From NCBI GenBank assembly GCA_024405255.1, contig JAKSOY010000013.1:1-38616 (forward strand): DNA of 38,616 nucleotides, read 5' to 3'. Made by a program: the position numbers and the translations under genes. Of this stretch, positions 18,901 through 25,864 are shown one piece after another; the first letter of the stretch is position 1; every line of letters begins with the position of its first letter. The notes under the pieces were generated by a model. That model saw only the letters and a list, made by a program, of their open reading frames with translations, was not told the origin of the DNA and made no database searches. This stretch comes from Kiritimatiellia bacterium (GTDB lineage: Bacteria; Verrucomicrobiota; Kiritimatiellia; RFP12; UBA1067).

Positions 18901-19404
18901 TTGCCGACGGAAGCCCAGTGGGAATGGGCGGCGCGTTCGGGCACCGATACGCCGTTCCCGTGGGGCGGTCTCGACGACGACTTCACGAAGTTCGCGAACT
19001 TCGCGGACCGCGACGTGCGCTTCCAGGTGGTCGGCTTCGACGGCGGCGGCAACATCCGCAATCGTCGTCCGTTCCGTGTGGAGCAGAACTTCCCGCTGCA
19101 TGAAGAGCGGTGGGTGGACGACTGGTTCAACCTGAACTATGTCGGCCGCGCGAACTGCAACCGCTGGGGCCTCTACGACATGAACGGCAATGCGGCGGAA
19201 TGGACGCTCTCCGACTACGCCCCGTATCCGTACGTGGAAGGCGACGGCCGCAATGCGGGCAATCCTGCGACGAAGAAGGCCGTGCGCGGTGGTTCGTTCG
19301 CGTCGCGTCCGCGCGATGGTACGTGCTCGTGGCGTTTTGGCTACGAAACCTGGCAGCCCGTCTATGACGTCGGCTTCCGCGTGGTGCTGGAATGCGAGGA
19401 GTGA
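15919..19404 (+). CDS. Secreted fusion: hydrazine-synthase-alpha-like propeller, two CXXCH haem motifs, and FGE/SUMF1-like domain
   Basis: About 1161 residues. The start at 15919 has AAGGAG nine bases upstream; the ATG at 15910 abuts that motif and is less likely. Signal peptide: MKKYLTLCVAAFSAAAAMAA. Residues about 160-520 resemble the HzsA-like propeller domain (ILFTSYRGFNNLFGIYEI; TPNITHDGRILYTRWEY). Two haem c motifs follow, CTGCH (624-628) and CLSCH (679-683). Residues about 892-1161 are an FGE-sulfatase-type domain (FRRIPAGAFVMGS, LPTEAQWEWAARSG, DMNGNAAEWTLSDY, RGGSF at 1123). The active-site Cys pair of genuine formylglycine-generating enzymes is not present: after RGGSF only Cys1136 occurs. 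So a true sulfatase-activating activity is doubtful. Predicted periplasmic electron-transfer or binding protein, cotranscribed with the oxidoreductase upstream and rlmB 10 nt downstream. Confidence 0.88.
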   Translation: MKKYLTLCVAAFSAAAAMAAAPDEGAVRRAKEQLLRFTPAAARRAMADLKSNPKYDYAKYNPAVEALIAKLDETKAALNGEDDVAKAAAVARVEAYRQAMLANPILDFDKILCVHRKIGNPRGAFGGRGSGMTGLNAENHMVGPRTGFENEIGVISDLRGKPTFRALYKPADRTSIVRDIDLDFDASRILFTSYRGFNNLFGIYEIKTDFSQLSSNLPYQKATLVSPEEHKDIQWWDACYLPNPDQFVMLGTASYQFLPCEDGNMPMAVLYRKDRKTGEIRQLTYEQDSDYTPNITHDGRILYTRWEYSDQPHYWSRVLMTCNPDGIGQLSVWGSNSFVPTFFYWAKAVPGDPHLITMIGGGHHDRAEVGRMFQVDPTLARAYPFKYEPPDRDWGPARHTLRIPTVRFPKEKTGLVHEFPGWGEVVEGDMSDPYTMNQFARGKPYFAHPHPLDKKYMLATVKNAPDALMGLYLVDVFDNITLIAEAEDGLYCEPMPFVARKRPPIIPDRSVKGKKTCSVHVADIYNGAGLSGIPRGTVKKLRLFSYHYGYHKTGGHSKTGLDRVESSWDVKRILGTVDIEKDGSCCFEMPANVPIAVQPLDEKGRSVQLMRSWIVGMPGERVSCTGCHEDNRSSIHTKRTIADEKYFRGEIQQIKHPDGDGVRPWGFANEMFPVVKKYCLSCHGDKEKAPVAKADQGGFGGEGKLNGKRLWMGSAEEAYRVMHPYIHRPGPESEETLLPIMDYHASTSPLVQMLEKGHFGVKLDDQAWGKIYEWIDLNCPFYGKWSPPSLARPDHWVQHPVKDQVQRRKELAISYANVADNPEEEHDKYAQLLATRTVTPVAPEKVSAPAPAPTVSGWPMNVHQSANAMMGAIDQIAPVLTKTIVISGGQSITFRRIPAGAFVMGSATGYPDERPQAVVRIAKPFWISEMEIQNQQYNVFDSNHDSRYQDEFGKDHVFPGHVGNHRRMPVVRVSWNEAMRFCAWLSKQCNVKASLPTEAQWEWAARSGTDTPFPWGGLDDDFTKFANFADRDVRFQVVGFDGGGNIRNRRPFRVEQNFPLHEERWVDDWFNLNYVGRANCNRWGLYDMNGNAAEWTLSDYAPYPYVEGDGRNAGNPATKKAVRGGSFASRPRDGTCSWRFGYETWQPVYDVGFRVVLECEE

Positions 19405-19414
19405 GAGACGTCTG

Positions 19415-20212
19415 ATGCGGAACGACCGGAACTTTGAAGCCCATCATCGCGGCCCGCGCGAACTCTGCACGGGCGGCGAGTGGATCTATGGCCGTAATCC
19501 CGTGGTCGAGGCGCTGCGCGCCGGCCGACGGACCTTCAGCGAGATGATCCTGCCGCCGTTCGACAAGAACGAAAGCGATGAGATTGCGATTCTGCGTGAA
19601 ACCGCGCGGGCGCGCAATCTCGTCGTGCGCACGGAAGATCGTAAACGGCTGGACGCGATCACGCGGGGCGGACACCATCAGGGTGTGGCGTTGAAGACGA
19701 CGGGCTATCCCTATGTCGCGTTCGAGGACATTCTGGAGGAAGTCCAGGAGGACGAGAACGCGACGGTGATCATTCTGGACCATCTTGAGGATCCGCAGAA
19801 CGTCGGTTCGGTGCTTCGTACGGCATGTGCCATCGGGGCGACGGGCGTGATTCTGCCGGAAGACCGCGGGTGCGGCGTGACGCCGGCGGCCGTGCGGGCT
19901 TCGGCGGGTGCGAGCGAGTATCTGAAAGTCGCGCATGTGGTGAATCTCGTGCGCGCGATGAAGCAGTTCAAAGAGGCCGGCGTGTGGATGACGGGGCTTG
20001 ACTGGGGCGAAGACGCGAAGAACTACACCGACATCGATTTCCGCGGCCGATGCGGGCTTGTCGTCGGCGCGGAAGGCGCGGGCATTTCGCGTCTCGTGCG
20101 CGAGACCTGCGATTTCATTGCCGTGTTGCCGATGATCGGGGAGATTGAATCGCTTAATGCAGGTGTGGCGGCGGCGGTGTGCATGTACGAGATGGTGCGC
20201 CAGCGTCGCTGA
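19415..20212 (+). CDS. rlmB: 23S rRNA 2'-O-methyltransferase of the TrmH/RlmB type (SPOUT)
   Basis: 265 residues. The N-terminal substrate-binding part contains IYGRNPVVEALRAGRR, the usual opening of RlmB proteins. The SPOUT domain has all three hallmark motifs: NVGSVLRTA (motif 1, catalytic Arg), GLVVGAEGAGIS (motif 2) and LPMIGEIESLNAGVAAAV (motif 3), which form the AdoMet-binding trefoil knot. RlmB methylates a guanosine in the peptidyl-transferase region of 23S rRNA. It acts in the cytoplasm as a dimer. The start at 19415 follows a GAGAG about seven bases upstream, and only 10 nt separate it from the previous stop. The frame is open far upstream within the neighbouring gene but shows no protein-like sequence there. 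A sister assignment (other TrmH-family tRNA/rRNA methylase) is possible. Confidence 0.9.
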   Translation: MRNDRNFEAHHRGPRELCTGGEWIYGRNPVVEALRAGRRTFSEMILPPFDKNESDEIAILRETARARNLVVRTEDRKRLDAITRGGHHQGVALKTTGYPYVAFEDILEEVQEDENATVIILDHLEDPQNVGSVLRTACAIGATGVILPEDRGCGVTPAAVRASAGASEYLKVAHVVNLVRAMKQFKEAGVWMTGLDWGEDAKNYTDIDFRGRCGLVVGAEGAGISRLVRETCDFIAVLPMIGEIESLNAGVAAAVCMYEMVRQRR

Positions 20213-20236
20213 GTCAGAAAACGGAGGCCGAAGAAA

Positions 20237-22735
20237 ATGACGAATGCCGAAGCGTTCATGGAGGTAAAGCCCGTTGGGAAGGGCTGGGATTTGTTGTGGA
20301 TGCCCATTTTGTTCGGTGTCGTCTATGGCCTGCTTTCGTGGTGGCCGCTGGCCGGGTTGCATCCGACCGTGTGGGAGGACGTGTCCATCGCCAGCGGGCT
20401 GCGTCCGCCGAACGATCCGTTCCCGGGCCTTTACCGTGTCATTGTTTCCGGGCTGTTTCAGTCCTTTCCGCCGGAAAAGGTCTTCAAGGTTCTGATGCAG
20501 TTGGGGCGCGTGTGCGTGGGTCTTTCAGCAATCTGCGTCTACTTGGTGTTCCGCGATATGCTGCCAACGGCTTTGCGTCTGCGCTCCCATGTGAGCAAGG
20601 TGGGGACGCGGCTGGGGCGGACCATCGCCTTTTTGGCGGCGCTCATCTTCGCCTGTGCGGAACCCGTGTGGCGTGCCGGACAGACCTTCTCACCGGTTTC
20701 CTTGTTCATCTTAATGGCCTCGGTGGCGGGCTGTCTGTTCTTCGTCTTTGTGCGACGCGGGTCGATCGGGGCGCTCTATCTCTGTTTCGCGCTGTTGGGA
20801 TTCATCTCTGCTGAGACGACGCTGGGTTTCCTTCTGCTCATCCTCGGGATGGTGGGCGTGCTGGTGGCGGTGAACTGGTCGCGTCGGCCGGACATGCCGC
20901 TGGTGAATCCGCTGGTGGACGATCTTATGCGCGCCGTCGTGTTCAAGCGTCTTTCGTATGCGTGGCTGTCGTGCTTTTTGGTGGGTGTCACGCTCAATGT
21001 GGTCCAGTTCGTCATGACGAAGGGACTCGACGCCACGGGCCATGTCGGCGTGCTGGGGCTGTTGTTCGAGTACGTGCGCGGCGCCTACGAATCGACCTGT
21101 CGAGCCGCGACGGGTCCGGGTTGGCTCTTCGGGCTGTTGTTCTGCTTCGCGCCGTTGGTTTTCGTGCTGAACATCCTGCCGAAGGCCTGGGACGACGACA
21201 AGTTCCTGCCGTGGGGCGTGGGCATGTGTTCAGGCGTGGCGGGCATCGTGGCGGTGTCGCAGCTCGCGGGGGCGCAGGTGCTGTGGTTCTGGACCTGGCT
21301 TGGAACCGCGCGCGAGATGGTGCCGTGTGACATTCTTCTTGTGTTTATGCTCGTTTTCAATGTGGCGACTGTCGCATTCGTGTTGGCGATTTTCGGTGTG
21401 GACGCCTGTTGCCGCAACTATCGACGCATTGCGCAGCAGCAGTTCCCGGAGTCGATGCTCTCCGAGGGCCCCGCCCAGATGGCCGAGTCCCTGGGACGCG
21501 CGCGTGCCTGGCGCCAGCGGACTTTTGCGCTGGTGGTGCTGGCGATTCCGCTGTTGGTGGTGCCGGGGCGCATACAGCCCGTGACGCGAGGTGTTTCCAA
21601 GTCGATTCAGTCCTGCGTCGAGGAAACGATCGCCGAAACGAAGTCGTGCAAGACGATGTTCACGGATGGTTCTTTCGATGCGCTGGTGGAACTTGAGGCG
21701 CTGCGCCAGGGGCGTTCGCTCGTGTGCCTTTCGCTGATGGCGCCGAACAAGCCGCGCGAGCAGATGTTGCGTCTGCGGGCCTCGGAGAACGACGAAGACC
21801 GTGCGCTTTTTGTCAATGATGCCGCAACGGCGCTGCGTACGTGGGTCGAGAACAATTCGCCTCGCCTGACGAACACGGCCGTGCAGATCGGTTTTGAGAT
21901 GTGGAAGCGTGTCAAGAAGCCGCAGCCGCCGTTTTCCGGTCTTGTCGCTCTGCCGGGCGGTGTCGACAAGGAGGAAGTCGCCCGTGCCTTGGCGGTGTGC
22001 CGGACGATCGGCGATGAGGCCGAGGCGCTGGCGCAGCAGGGCAAGAACGAGGAAAGCGAACCGGCCGCCGTCGAACAGCTGACCGATGCTGCGTTGCGCC
22101 GCAAATTCCCGTTCGTGATGTGGCGTCTGTCGCGTTTGGCGCAGATGCGCAGCCAGGTGGCGGATCTGTCCGGCGACCGGCAGGGCGCCATCCGCGAGGC
22201 CGCGATGTCCGATATGCTCGACAAGGCCAATGCATCCGTCCAGAAGATGAAGAGGGATGTCAACTGGCTTAAGATGCAGAGCGGCGGCCAGCTCACGCCG
22301 CGTGAAGGCCTTGTCATCGGCCTTTCCCGTGGTGACTTCGCCTTTGCCGGACGCTTCGCGGCCCCTGTGCTGGCGGCGGATCCGGACGATCCGCGCGCGA
22401 ACTTTGCGATGGGGATGATGTACTTCCAGGAAGAGAAGTACTCGAAGGCCGAAACGCACTTGCTGCGCTGCCTCGTCAAGCGTCCGGATGAGCCGGCCGT
22501 CCTCAACAACCTCGCCATCGTCGAGACGCGTCTGGGCAAGTTCCCGGAAGCGGAAAAGCACATTGCGAAGGCCATTGAGAAGTATCCGACGATTCCGGAA
22601 CTGAAGAAGACGCGCGAGAACCTTGAAAAGGCGAAGGCGGACGCCGAAGCGGCGGCCATGCCGAAGGTCGCCTCGCCCGCCCCGTCGGAAGCCGGCAAGA
22701 AGCCTCAGAAACAAAATACGAAAGTCGAAAAATGA
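20237..22735 (+). CDS. Multispanning membrane protein with C-terminal TPR domain (DUF2723-like)
   Basis: 832 residues. GGAGG lies nine bases before the start. The N-terminal half has about nine to eleven hydrophobic segments, the first at LLWMPILFGVVYGLLSWWPL and the last near residue 435 (FALVVLAIPLLVVPG). The first loop (TVWEDVSIASGLRPPNDPF) resembles in placement the acidic/HPPG loop of DUF2723 or O-mannosyltransferase-like proteins, but the usual motif is not intact. After the membrane part comes a soluble helical region; two to three TPR units lie at about 690-795 (ANFAMGMMYFQEEKYSKAET, then PAVLNNLAIVETRLGKFPEA). A Lys/Ala/Pro-rich tail ends the protein. Possible role in glycan or envelope assembly, by inference only. 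It overlaps the next gene by ATGA. Confidence 0.8.
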   Translation: MTNAEAFMEVKPVGKGWDLLWMPILFGVVYGLLSWWPLAGLHPTVWEDVSIASGLRPPNDPFPGLYRVIVSGLFQSFPPEKVFKVLMQLGRVCVGLSAICVYLVFRDMLPTALRLRSHVSKVGTRLGRTIAFLAALIFACAEPVWRAGQTFSPVSLFILMASVAGCLFFVFVRRGSIGALYLCFALLGFISAETTLGFLLLILGMVGVLVAVNWSRRPDMPLVNPLVDDLMRAVVFKRLSYAWLSCFLVGVTLNVVQFVMTKGLDATGHVGVLGLLFEYVRGAYESTCRAATGPGWLFGLLFCFAPLVFVLNILPKAWDDDKFLPWGVGMCSGVAGIVAVSQLAGAQVLWFWTWLGTAREMVPCDILLVFMLVFNVATVAFVLAIFGVDACCRNYRRIAQQQFPESMLSEGPAQMAESLGRARAWRQRTFALVVLAIPLLVVPGRIQPVTRGVSKSIQSCVEETIAETKSCKTMFTDGSFDALVELEALRQGRSLVCLSLMAPNKPREQMLRLRASENDEDRALFVNDAATALRTWVENNSPRLTNTAVQIGFEMWKRVKKPQPPFSGLVALPGGVDKEEVARALAVCRTIGDEAEALAQQGKNEESEPAAVEQLTDAALRRKFPFVMWRLSRLAQMRSQVADLSGDRQGAIREAAMSDMLDKANASVQKMKRDVNWLKMQSGGQLTPREGLVIGLSRGDFAFAGRFAAPVLAADPDDPRANFAMGMMYFQEEKYSKAETHLLRCLVKRPDEPAVLNNLAIVETRLGKFPEAEKHIAKAIEKYPTIPELKKTRENLEKAKADAEAAAMPKVASPAPSEAGKKPQKQNTKVEK

Positions 22736-23121
22736 ATTTCTCCAGTATCCCCCGTCCGATGGGGATTGTCGTTACCCTGGCGCTGCTGGTATTGAGCAAT
22801 CTCTTTATGACGTTTGCCTGGTATTGGCATCTGAAAAACAAGCCGACGGGGGAGAGTTCAATCGGATCGCTGATCGCCATCATCCTGGCGAGCTGGGGAA
22901 TCGCCTTTTTCGAGTACTGTGTCTTGATCCCGGCGAATCGTCTCGGCAATGCCGTCGGCTTGAGCGTACCGCAGCTGAAGATCTTCCAGGAAGTCATCAC
23001 CGTCTGCGTGTTCATTCCGTTCGTGATGTTCTTCCTCGGCGAGAAGTGGCGCTGGGACTACCTCTGGGCGTTCTTCTGCATGATCGGCGCCGTCTATTTC
23101 GTCAACCGAGGCAGCCTCTGA
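22732..23121 (+). CDS. DUF486 (DMT-type) small membrane protein
   Basis: 129 residues with four predicted transmembrane helices: near 10-28 (MGIVVTLALLVLSNLFMTFA), 45-65, 85-103 and 108-125. The motifs FMTFAWYWHLK and ASWGIAFFEYCVLIPANRLG are typical of DUF486 (PF04342), a small family related to drug/metabolite transporters, of unknown substrate. The start codon overlaps the stop of the TPR membrane protein (ATGA at 22732-22735), so translation is probably coupled. It is the last gene of the run before the rplU promoter; no hairpin terminator is visible after it. Confidence 0.92.
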   Translation: MNFSSIPRPMGIVVTLALLVLSNLFMTFAWYWHLKNKPTGESSIGSLIAIILASWGIAFFEYCVLIPANRLGNAVGLSVPQLKIFQEVITVCVFIPFVMFFLGEKWRWDYLWAFFCMIGAVYFVNRGSL

Positions 23122-23128
23122 TTGGGGC

Positions 23129-23157
23129 TTGCTTTACGGGCGGCATTTTGGTATAAT
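23129..23157 (+). promoter_or_regulatory. rplU-rpmA promoter
   Basis: TTGCTT (23129-23134), 17-nt spacer, TATAAT (23152-23157) preceded by TTTTGG. The predicted start near 23164 gives a leader of about 60 nt. Confidence 0.75.
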
Positions 23158-23173
23158 ATTTGCCACTTTTTTC

Positions 23174-23191
23174 GAGAGACCGGTGTCTCTC
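23174..23191 (+). promoter_or_regulatory. rplU leader hairpin
   Basis: GAGAGAC (23174-23180), tetraloop CGGT, GTCTCTC (23185-23191): a perfect 7-bp stem about 10 nt into the predicted transcript. It could be part of an L21-type autoregulatory leader or a 5' stabiliser. It is not followed by a T-run. Confidence 0.5.
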
Positions 23192-23223
23192 AAGGAAAAA
23201 GCAAGTACAACCAAGGATAAATC

Positions 23224-23541
23224 ATGGAAGCATACGCTGTACTCGAAACCGGCGGCAAGCAGGTGCTTGTCAAGGCTGGTGACACGATCGAGATTGAAAA
23301 GCTCTCGGTCACGGAGGGCGAAGAAGTCGTCCTCGATACCGTCTGCGCCGTCTCCGACGGTACGACGCTCAAGGTCGGTGCCCCCTATGTGGAAGGCGCC
23401 AAGGTCACGTTGACGATCGTTGCCCCGCTCAAGAAGGGCGTCAAGACGATCAACTTCAAGGCGAAGCGCCGCAAAGGCTATCGCCGTACGGTTGGTCATC
23501 GTCAGCAGTACACGGTCGCGACGGTCAAGGCCATCGCCTAA
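23224..23541 (+). CDS. rplU: 50S ribosomal protein L21
   Basis: 105 residues, the usual length for bacterial L21. It opens with MEAYAVLETGGKQVLVKAGD, the conserved L21 start, and ends with the family signature FKAKRRKGYRRTVGHRQQYT, which contacts 23S rRNA. AAGGA lies six bases before the ATG. rpmA follows after 21 nt, the near-universal rplU-rpmA order. It has its own promoter and a hairpin in the leader. Confidence 0.98.
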   Translation: MEAYAVLETGGKQVLVKAGDTIEIEKLSVTEGEEVVLDTVCAVSDGTTLKVGAPYVEGAKVTLTIVAPLKKGVKTINFKAKRRKGYRRTVGHRQQYTVATVKAIA

Positions 23542-23562
23542 GCAGAGAAAGGAATTTCAAAA

Positions 23563-23811
23563 ATGGCAACTTCCGCATCTGCCCGTAACGGTCGCGATTC
23601 GAACCCGCAGTACCTCGGCGTCAAGGCCTATGATGGTGAGCTTCTCAAGGCTGGTTCCATCATCGTCCGTCAGCGCGGCACGAAGATCCACCCCGGCGCC
23701 AATGTCGGCTGCGGGCGTGACTTCACGCTTTTCGCGCTCAAGGACGGCAAGGTGAAATTCATCACCAAGAAGACCGGTAAGTACGCGACGATCGTCCCTG
23801 TCGAGGGCTAA
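23563..23811 (+). CDS. rpmA: 50S ribosomal protein L27 with unusual N-terminus
   Basis: 82 residues. The body is canonical L27 ([52 protein letters not shown]). AAAGGA is nine bases before the start, and an in-frame TAA (23539-23541) lies 21 nt upstream, so no longer version is possible. L27's extreme N-terminus normally reads AHKKAGGST and reaches the peptidyl-transferase centre. Here it is ATSASA, about three residues shorter and without either lysine. The same positions cannot be rescued by a frameshift visible in the sequence. A GC-rich terminator lies 37 nt downstream. Confidence 0.97.
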   Translation: MATSASARNGRDSNPQYLGVKAYDGELLKAGSIIVRQRGTKIHPGANVGCGRDFTLFALKDGKVKFITKKTGKYATIVPVEG

Positions 23812-23847
23812 CGTCGCCGAAGAGCTCCGGCTCCGCGCCGGATGGCG

Positions 23848-23874
23848 AGGCGCGGGTTTCGGCCCGCGCCTTTA
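23848..23874 (+). terminator. Intrinsic terminator after rpmA
   Basis: AGGCGCGGG (23848-23856), loop TTTCGG, CCCGCGCCT (23863-23871): a 9-bp stem with a short T-rich tail (TTTATC). It separates rplU-rpmA from the regulator gene; the weak T-run may allow read-through. Confidence 0.7.
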
Positions 23875-23940
23875 TCATTTGAAGGAAAGAAGTGTTGTTC
23901 CACCCGGTTGAGGCCGGGGACGTGAAGAAAGAGAAAAAAG

Positions 23941-24504
23941 ATGGCGAAGGAAGCAAAAGTCGGCAAGCGGATCAAGATGTTCCGCGACAAGCTGAAAATG
24001 ACGCTCGGCGATCTCTCGGCGAAGAGCGGCGTCTCTGTGGCGGTGATTGCGTCGATCGAGGATGGCGAAGTCCTTCCCGCGTTGGGCGTTTTGACGAAGC
24101 TTTCCCGCGCGCTTGGCCAGCGTCTCGGCACGTTCATGGACGACCAGTTCAAGCCTGATCCCATCATCACGCGTGCGGCGGACCTCGAAGCGACGAAGGT
24201 CGCGGCCGAAGGACAGAACGTGCTCGGCTATGCGGCGCATTCGCTCGCGCGCGGCAAGCCCGACCGCCATATGGATCCGTTCCGGATCGAATTCGCGGCG
24301 GATGGTGTGGACGAAGTTTCCTCGCACGAGGGCGAAGAGCTCATCATCTGCATTGCCGGCCAGGTGGAACTCACCTACGGCTGCGAGAAGATGGTGCTCG
24401 GCGCCGGCGATACGGCGTATTACAACAGCGTCGTGAAGCACGGCCTTCGTGCGGTCGGCGGCAAGCCGGCCTCCATCTACGGCGTTGTGTTCATGCCGTT
24501 CTGA
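23941..24504 (+). CDS. XRE-family helix-turn-helix regulator with cupin domain
   Basis: 187 residues. Residues about 7-65 form an XRE/Cro-type HTH (VGKRIKMFRDKLKMTLGDLS, SGVSVAVIASIEDGEVLP). Residues about 105-187 are a cupin barrel (HMDPFRIEF, HEGEELIICIAGQVELTYG, LGAGDTAYYNSVVKHGLRAV) whose HxxxE-type face could bind a small ligand or metal. XRE-cupin proteins are usually cytoplasmic repressors of small-molecule genes; the target here is unknown. The ribosome binding site is only weakly purine-rich (GAAGAAAGAG). It lies after the rpmA terminator, with no clear promoter in the 60-nt gap except read-through. Its 3' end overlaps the 3' end of the broken minus-strand gene by 14 nt. Confidence 0.9.
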   Translation: MAKEAKVGKRIKMFRDKLKMTLGDLSAKSGVSVAVIASIEDGEVLPALGVLTKLSRALGQRLGTFMDDQFKPDPIITRAADLEATKVAAEGQNVLGYAAHSLARGKPDRHMDPFRIEFAADGVDEVSSHEGEELIICIAGQVELTYGCEKMVLGAGDTAYYNSVVKHGLRAVGGKPASIYGVVFMPF

Positions 24505-24941
24505 CAAGTGTTGCCAAGCAGTCCTTGAGCTCCGCGAAGGTAAACGGCTTCGCGAGAAAGGCGTCATAGGGCTGCGCGGCGAACATTTCGGCGATTTGCT
24601 CCTCGACCGAACCGCTCATAATGACGACGGGGATGGTCGGTGCCGTCGTTCGGATGACGCGCCCGATTGATTTTTTGCAGCATTTCCTGCACATCGGCCG
24701 TATTATAGTCGGCCAGACGTTCGCCGATGCGCTCCGCCGAATCGATGTCGCCTTCCTTCAGCAGCACGCCGGCAAGCGCGACGAGCGCCGTGCGACGCTT
24801 GTCCGTGTCGCCGATCTGCTCGTACGCGACGCAGAGGAATTCCAGCGCCTGGCGGTCGTCCGGCATCACCAGCAGTATCTGCTCGAAATAGGCAATGCCC
24901 TGGGCCAGCTTGGAATCGATAGTGGAGGATTCAGTAGACAT
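24491..24941 (-). pseudogene. Degenerate TPR / partial receiver-domain gene with a frameshift at an A6 run
   Basis: Two overlapping minus-strand frames together spell one protein. The first (from ATG at 24941) is a TPR-like helical segment: IAYFEQILLVMPDDRQALEF, then KRRTALVALAGVLLKEGD and ERIGERLADYNTADVQEML. The second supplies the last third of a response-regulator receiver domain: TIPVVIMSGS (beta-4 Ser), YDAFLAKPF (beta-5 Lys-Pro), then a final helix, stopping at 24491. The frames meet at six adenines on the coding strand (T-run 24671-24676 on +). Removing one A joins them as MLQKSIGRVIR. Even then the phospho-acceptor half of the receiver is missing, so there is also an internal deletion. 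Decay is the simplest reading; slippage is possible. Confidence 0.65.
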
Positions 24942-24986
24942 AACAAATCAATGGAGCAAAGAACATGCCATACAAAGTTTTTCCAC

Positions 24987-25016
24987 TTGCGCGGGGGACG
25001 GGGAGTTTGATAAAAT
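24987..25016 (+). promoter_or_regulatory. Promoter of the amber-interrupted giant gene
   Basis: TTGCGC (24987-24992), 18-nt spacer with a G-rich start and TTTGA end, TAAAAT (25011-25016). The start codon follows at 25055 with a normal leader. Confidence 0.6.
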
Positions 25017-25054
25017 ACATCGTCGGAATGTGTGAACGAAGGTGGAGGATGAAA

Positions 25055-25864
25055 ATGTCTATTCAGAAAAGTTGGTTTTTGGCTGGTGTGTTGGCGCTGG
25101 CGGGGGTGACGGCGGCGGAAACGCAGGTCGTCATCGGGTCGGACGGCGAAGACACGTACAATGATCTTGCTGCGGCGTTCGATGCGACCGTCATCAAGCG
25201 CGGCGCCGGGACGACGACCGCCGGCGACGGCGTGCTTTATTCGGCGCGCAACGTCGTGGTCGAGCAGGGCATGCTCAAAATCGATGCGACGCGGCAGGGG
25301 CCGCAGAACCAGCGCATCGCCTATTCCCAGACGCTGACCAACGGTACGAACCACGTGCTCGTGTGGAAGAACATCCGTCTCGCGGATGTACACGGGGTCA
25401 TGGCGACGCCGACGGGATCTGCCTGGGTGAACCAGGTGATTGTGCCGTTCCTGTGGACGAACAATGGTACGACGGCCACGGTACAGTTCCAGGGCTACAA
25501 CGGCAATGCCGGTACCCTCTACACGAAGGCCAACATCCTTACGCTCAAGCAGGAGGGTGATGACGTCTATGCGTCGTGCTATTGCCGTTACCGCAATTCC
25601 AAGAACGTGTGCATCCTTGGGCAGGACATGAGCGGCGAAACGGGGGTGGCCGACTACACGATCGCCAGCTTGCGGCCGGTCTGCTACACATCGGTCGCGC
25701 TGACAAAGGAGTTCCAGGAGGTGTGGCGCGGCATCCCGCTTGCTTCCGTGACGGCGATTTCAGGCCGTATGGCCGGTGGCTCTATCTCGGACAAGCTGGG
25801 AGCGTGCTCGGCTTACCATCTTGCGTATAATGCCGAGAGCAACACAGCCACCGCGCAGATGTAG
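25055..25864 (+). CDS. Giant secreted repeat protein, N-terminal fragment ended by an in-frame amber
   Basis: 269 residues to a TAG at 25862-25864. The signal peptide is MSIQKSWFLAGVLALAGVTA. Start 25055 has GGAGG six bases upstream; the ATG at 25049 abuts the GGAGG. It contains a first repeat (LVWKNIRLADVHG, ATVQFQGYNGN, DVYASCYCRYRN) and most of a second (EVWRGIPLASVTAISG, SNTATAQM). Sequence continues in the same frame after the stop as KVDGGWLKVVHIELKQEGDV, the natural continuation of this second repeat. In the other three units the codon at this place is CAG. So this is the front of a gene of about 1955 residues reaching to 30922, split by a CAG-to-TAG change. As it stands it would be a short secreted fragment. 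Confidence 0.8.
   Translation: MSIQKSWFLAGVLALAGVTAAETQVVIGSDGEDTYNDLAAAFDATVIKRGAGTTTAGDGVLYSARNVVVEQGMLKIDATRQGPQNQRIAYSQTLTNGTNHVLVWKNIRLADVHGVMATPTGSAWVNQVIVPFLWTNNGTTATVQFQGYNGNAGTLYTKANILTLKQEGDDVYASCYCRYRNSKNVCILGQDMSGETGVADYTIASLRPVCYTSVALTKEFQEVWRGIPLASVTAISGRMAGGSISDKLGACSAYHLAYNAESNTATAQM

Noticed and set aside
15895..19101. A 1068-codon minus-strand frame opposite the cytochrome/FGE fusion
   Set aside because: Shadow frame of a gene with clear motifs on the + strand.
18592..19404. Calling the fusion protein a sulfatase-activating enzyme
   Set aside because: The paired active-site cysteines expected after RGGSF are missing.
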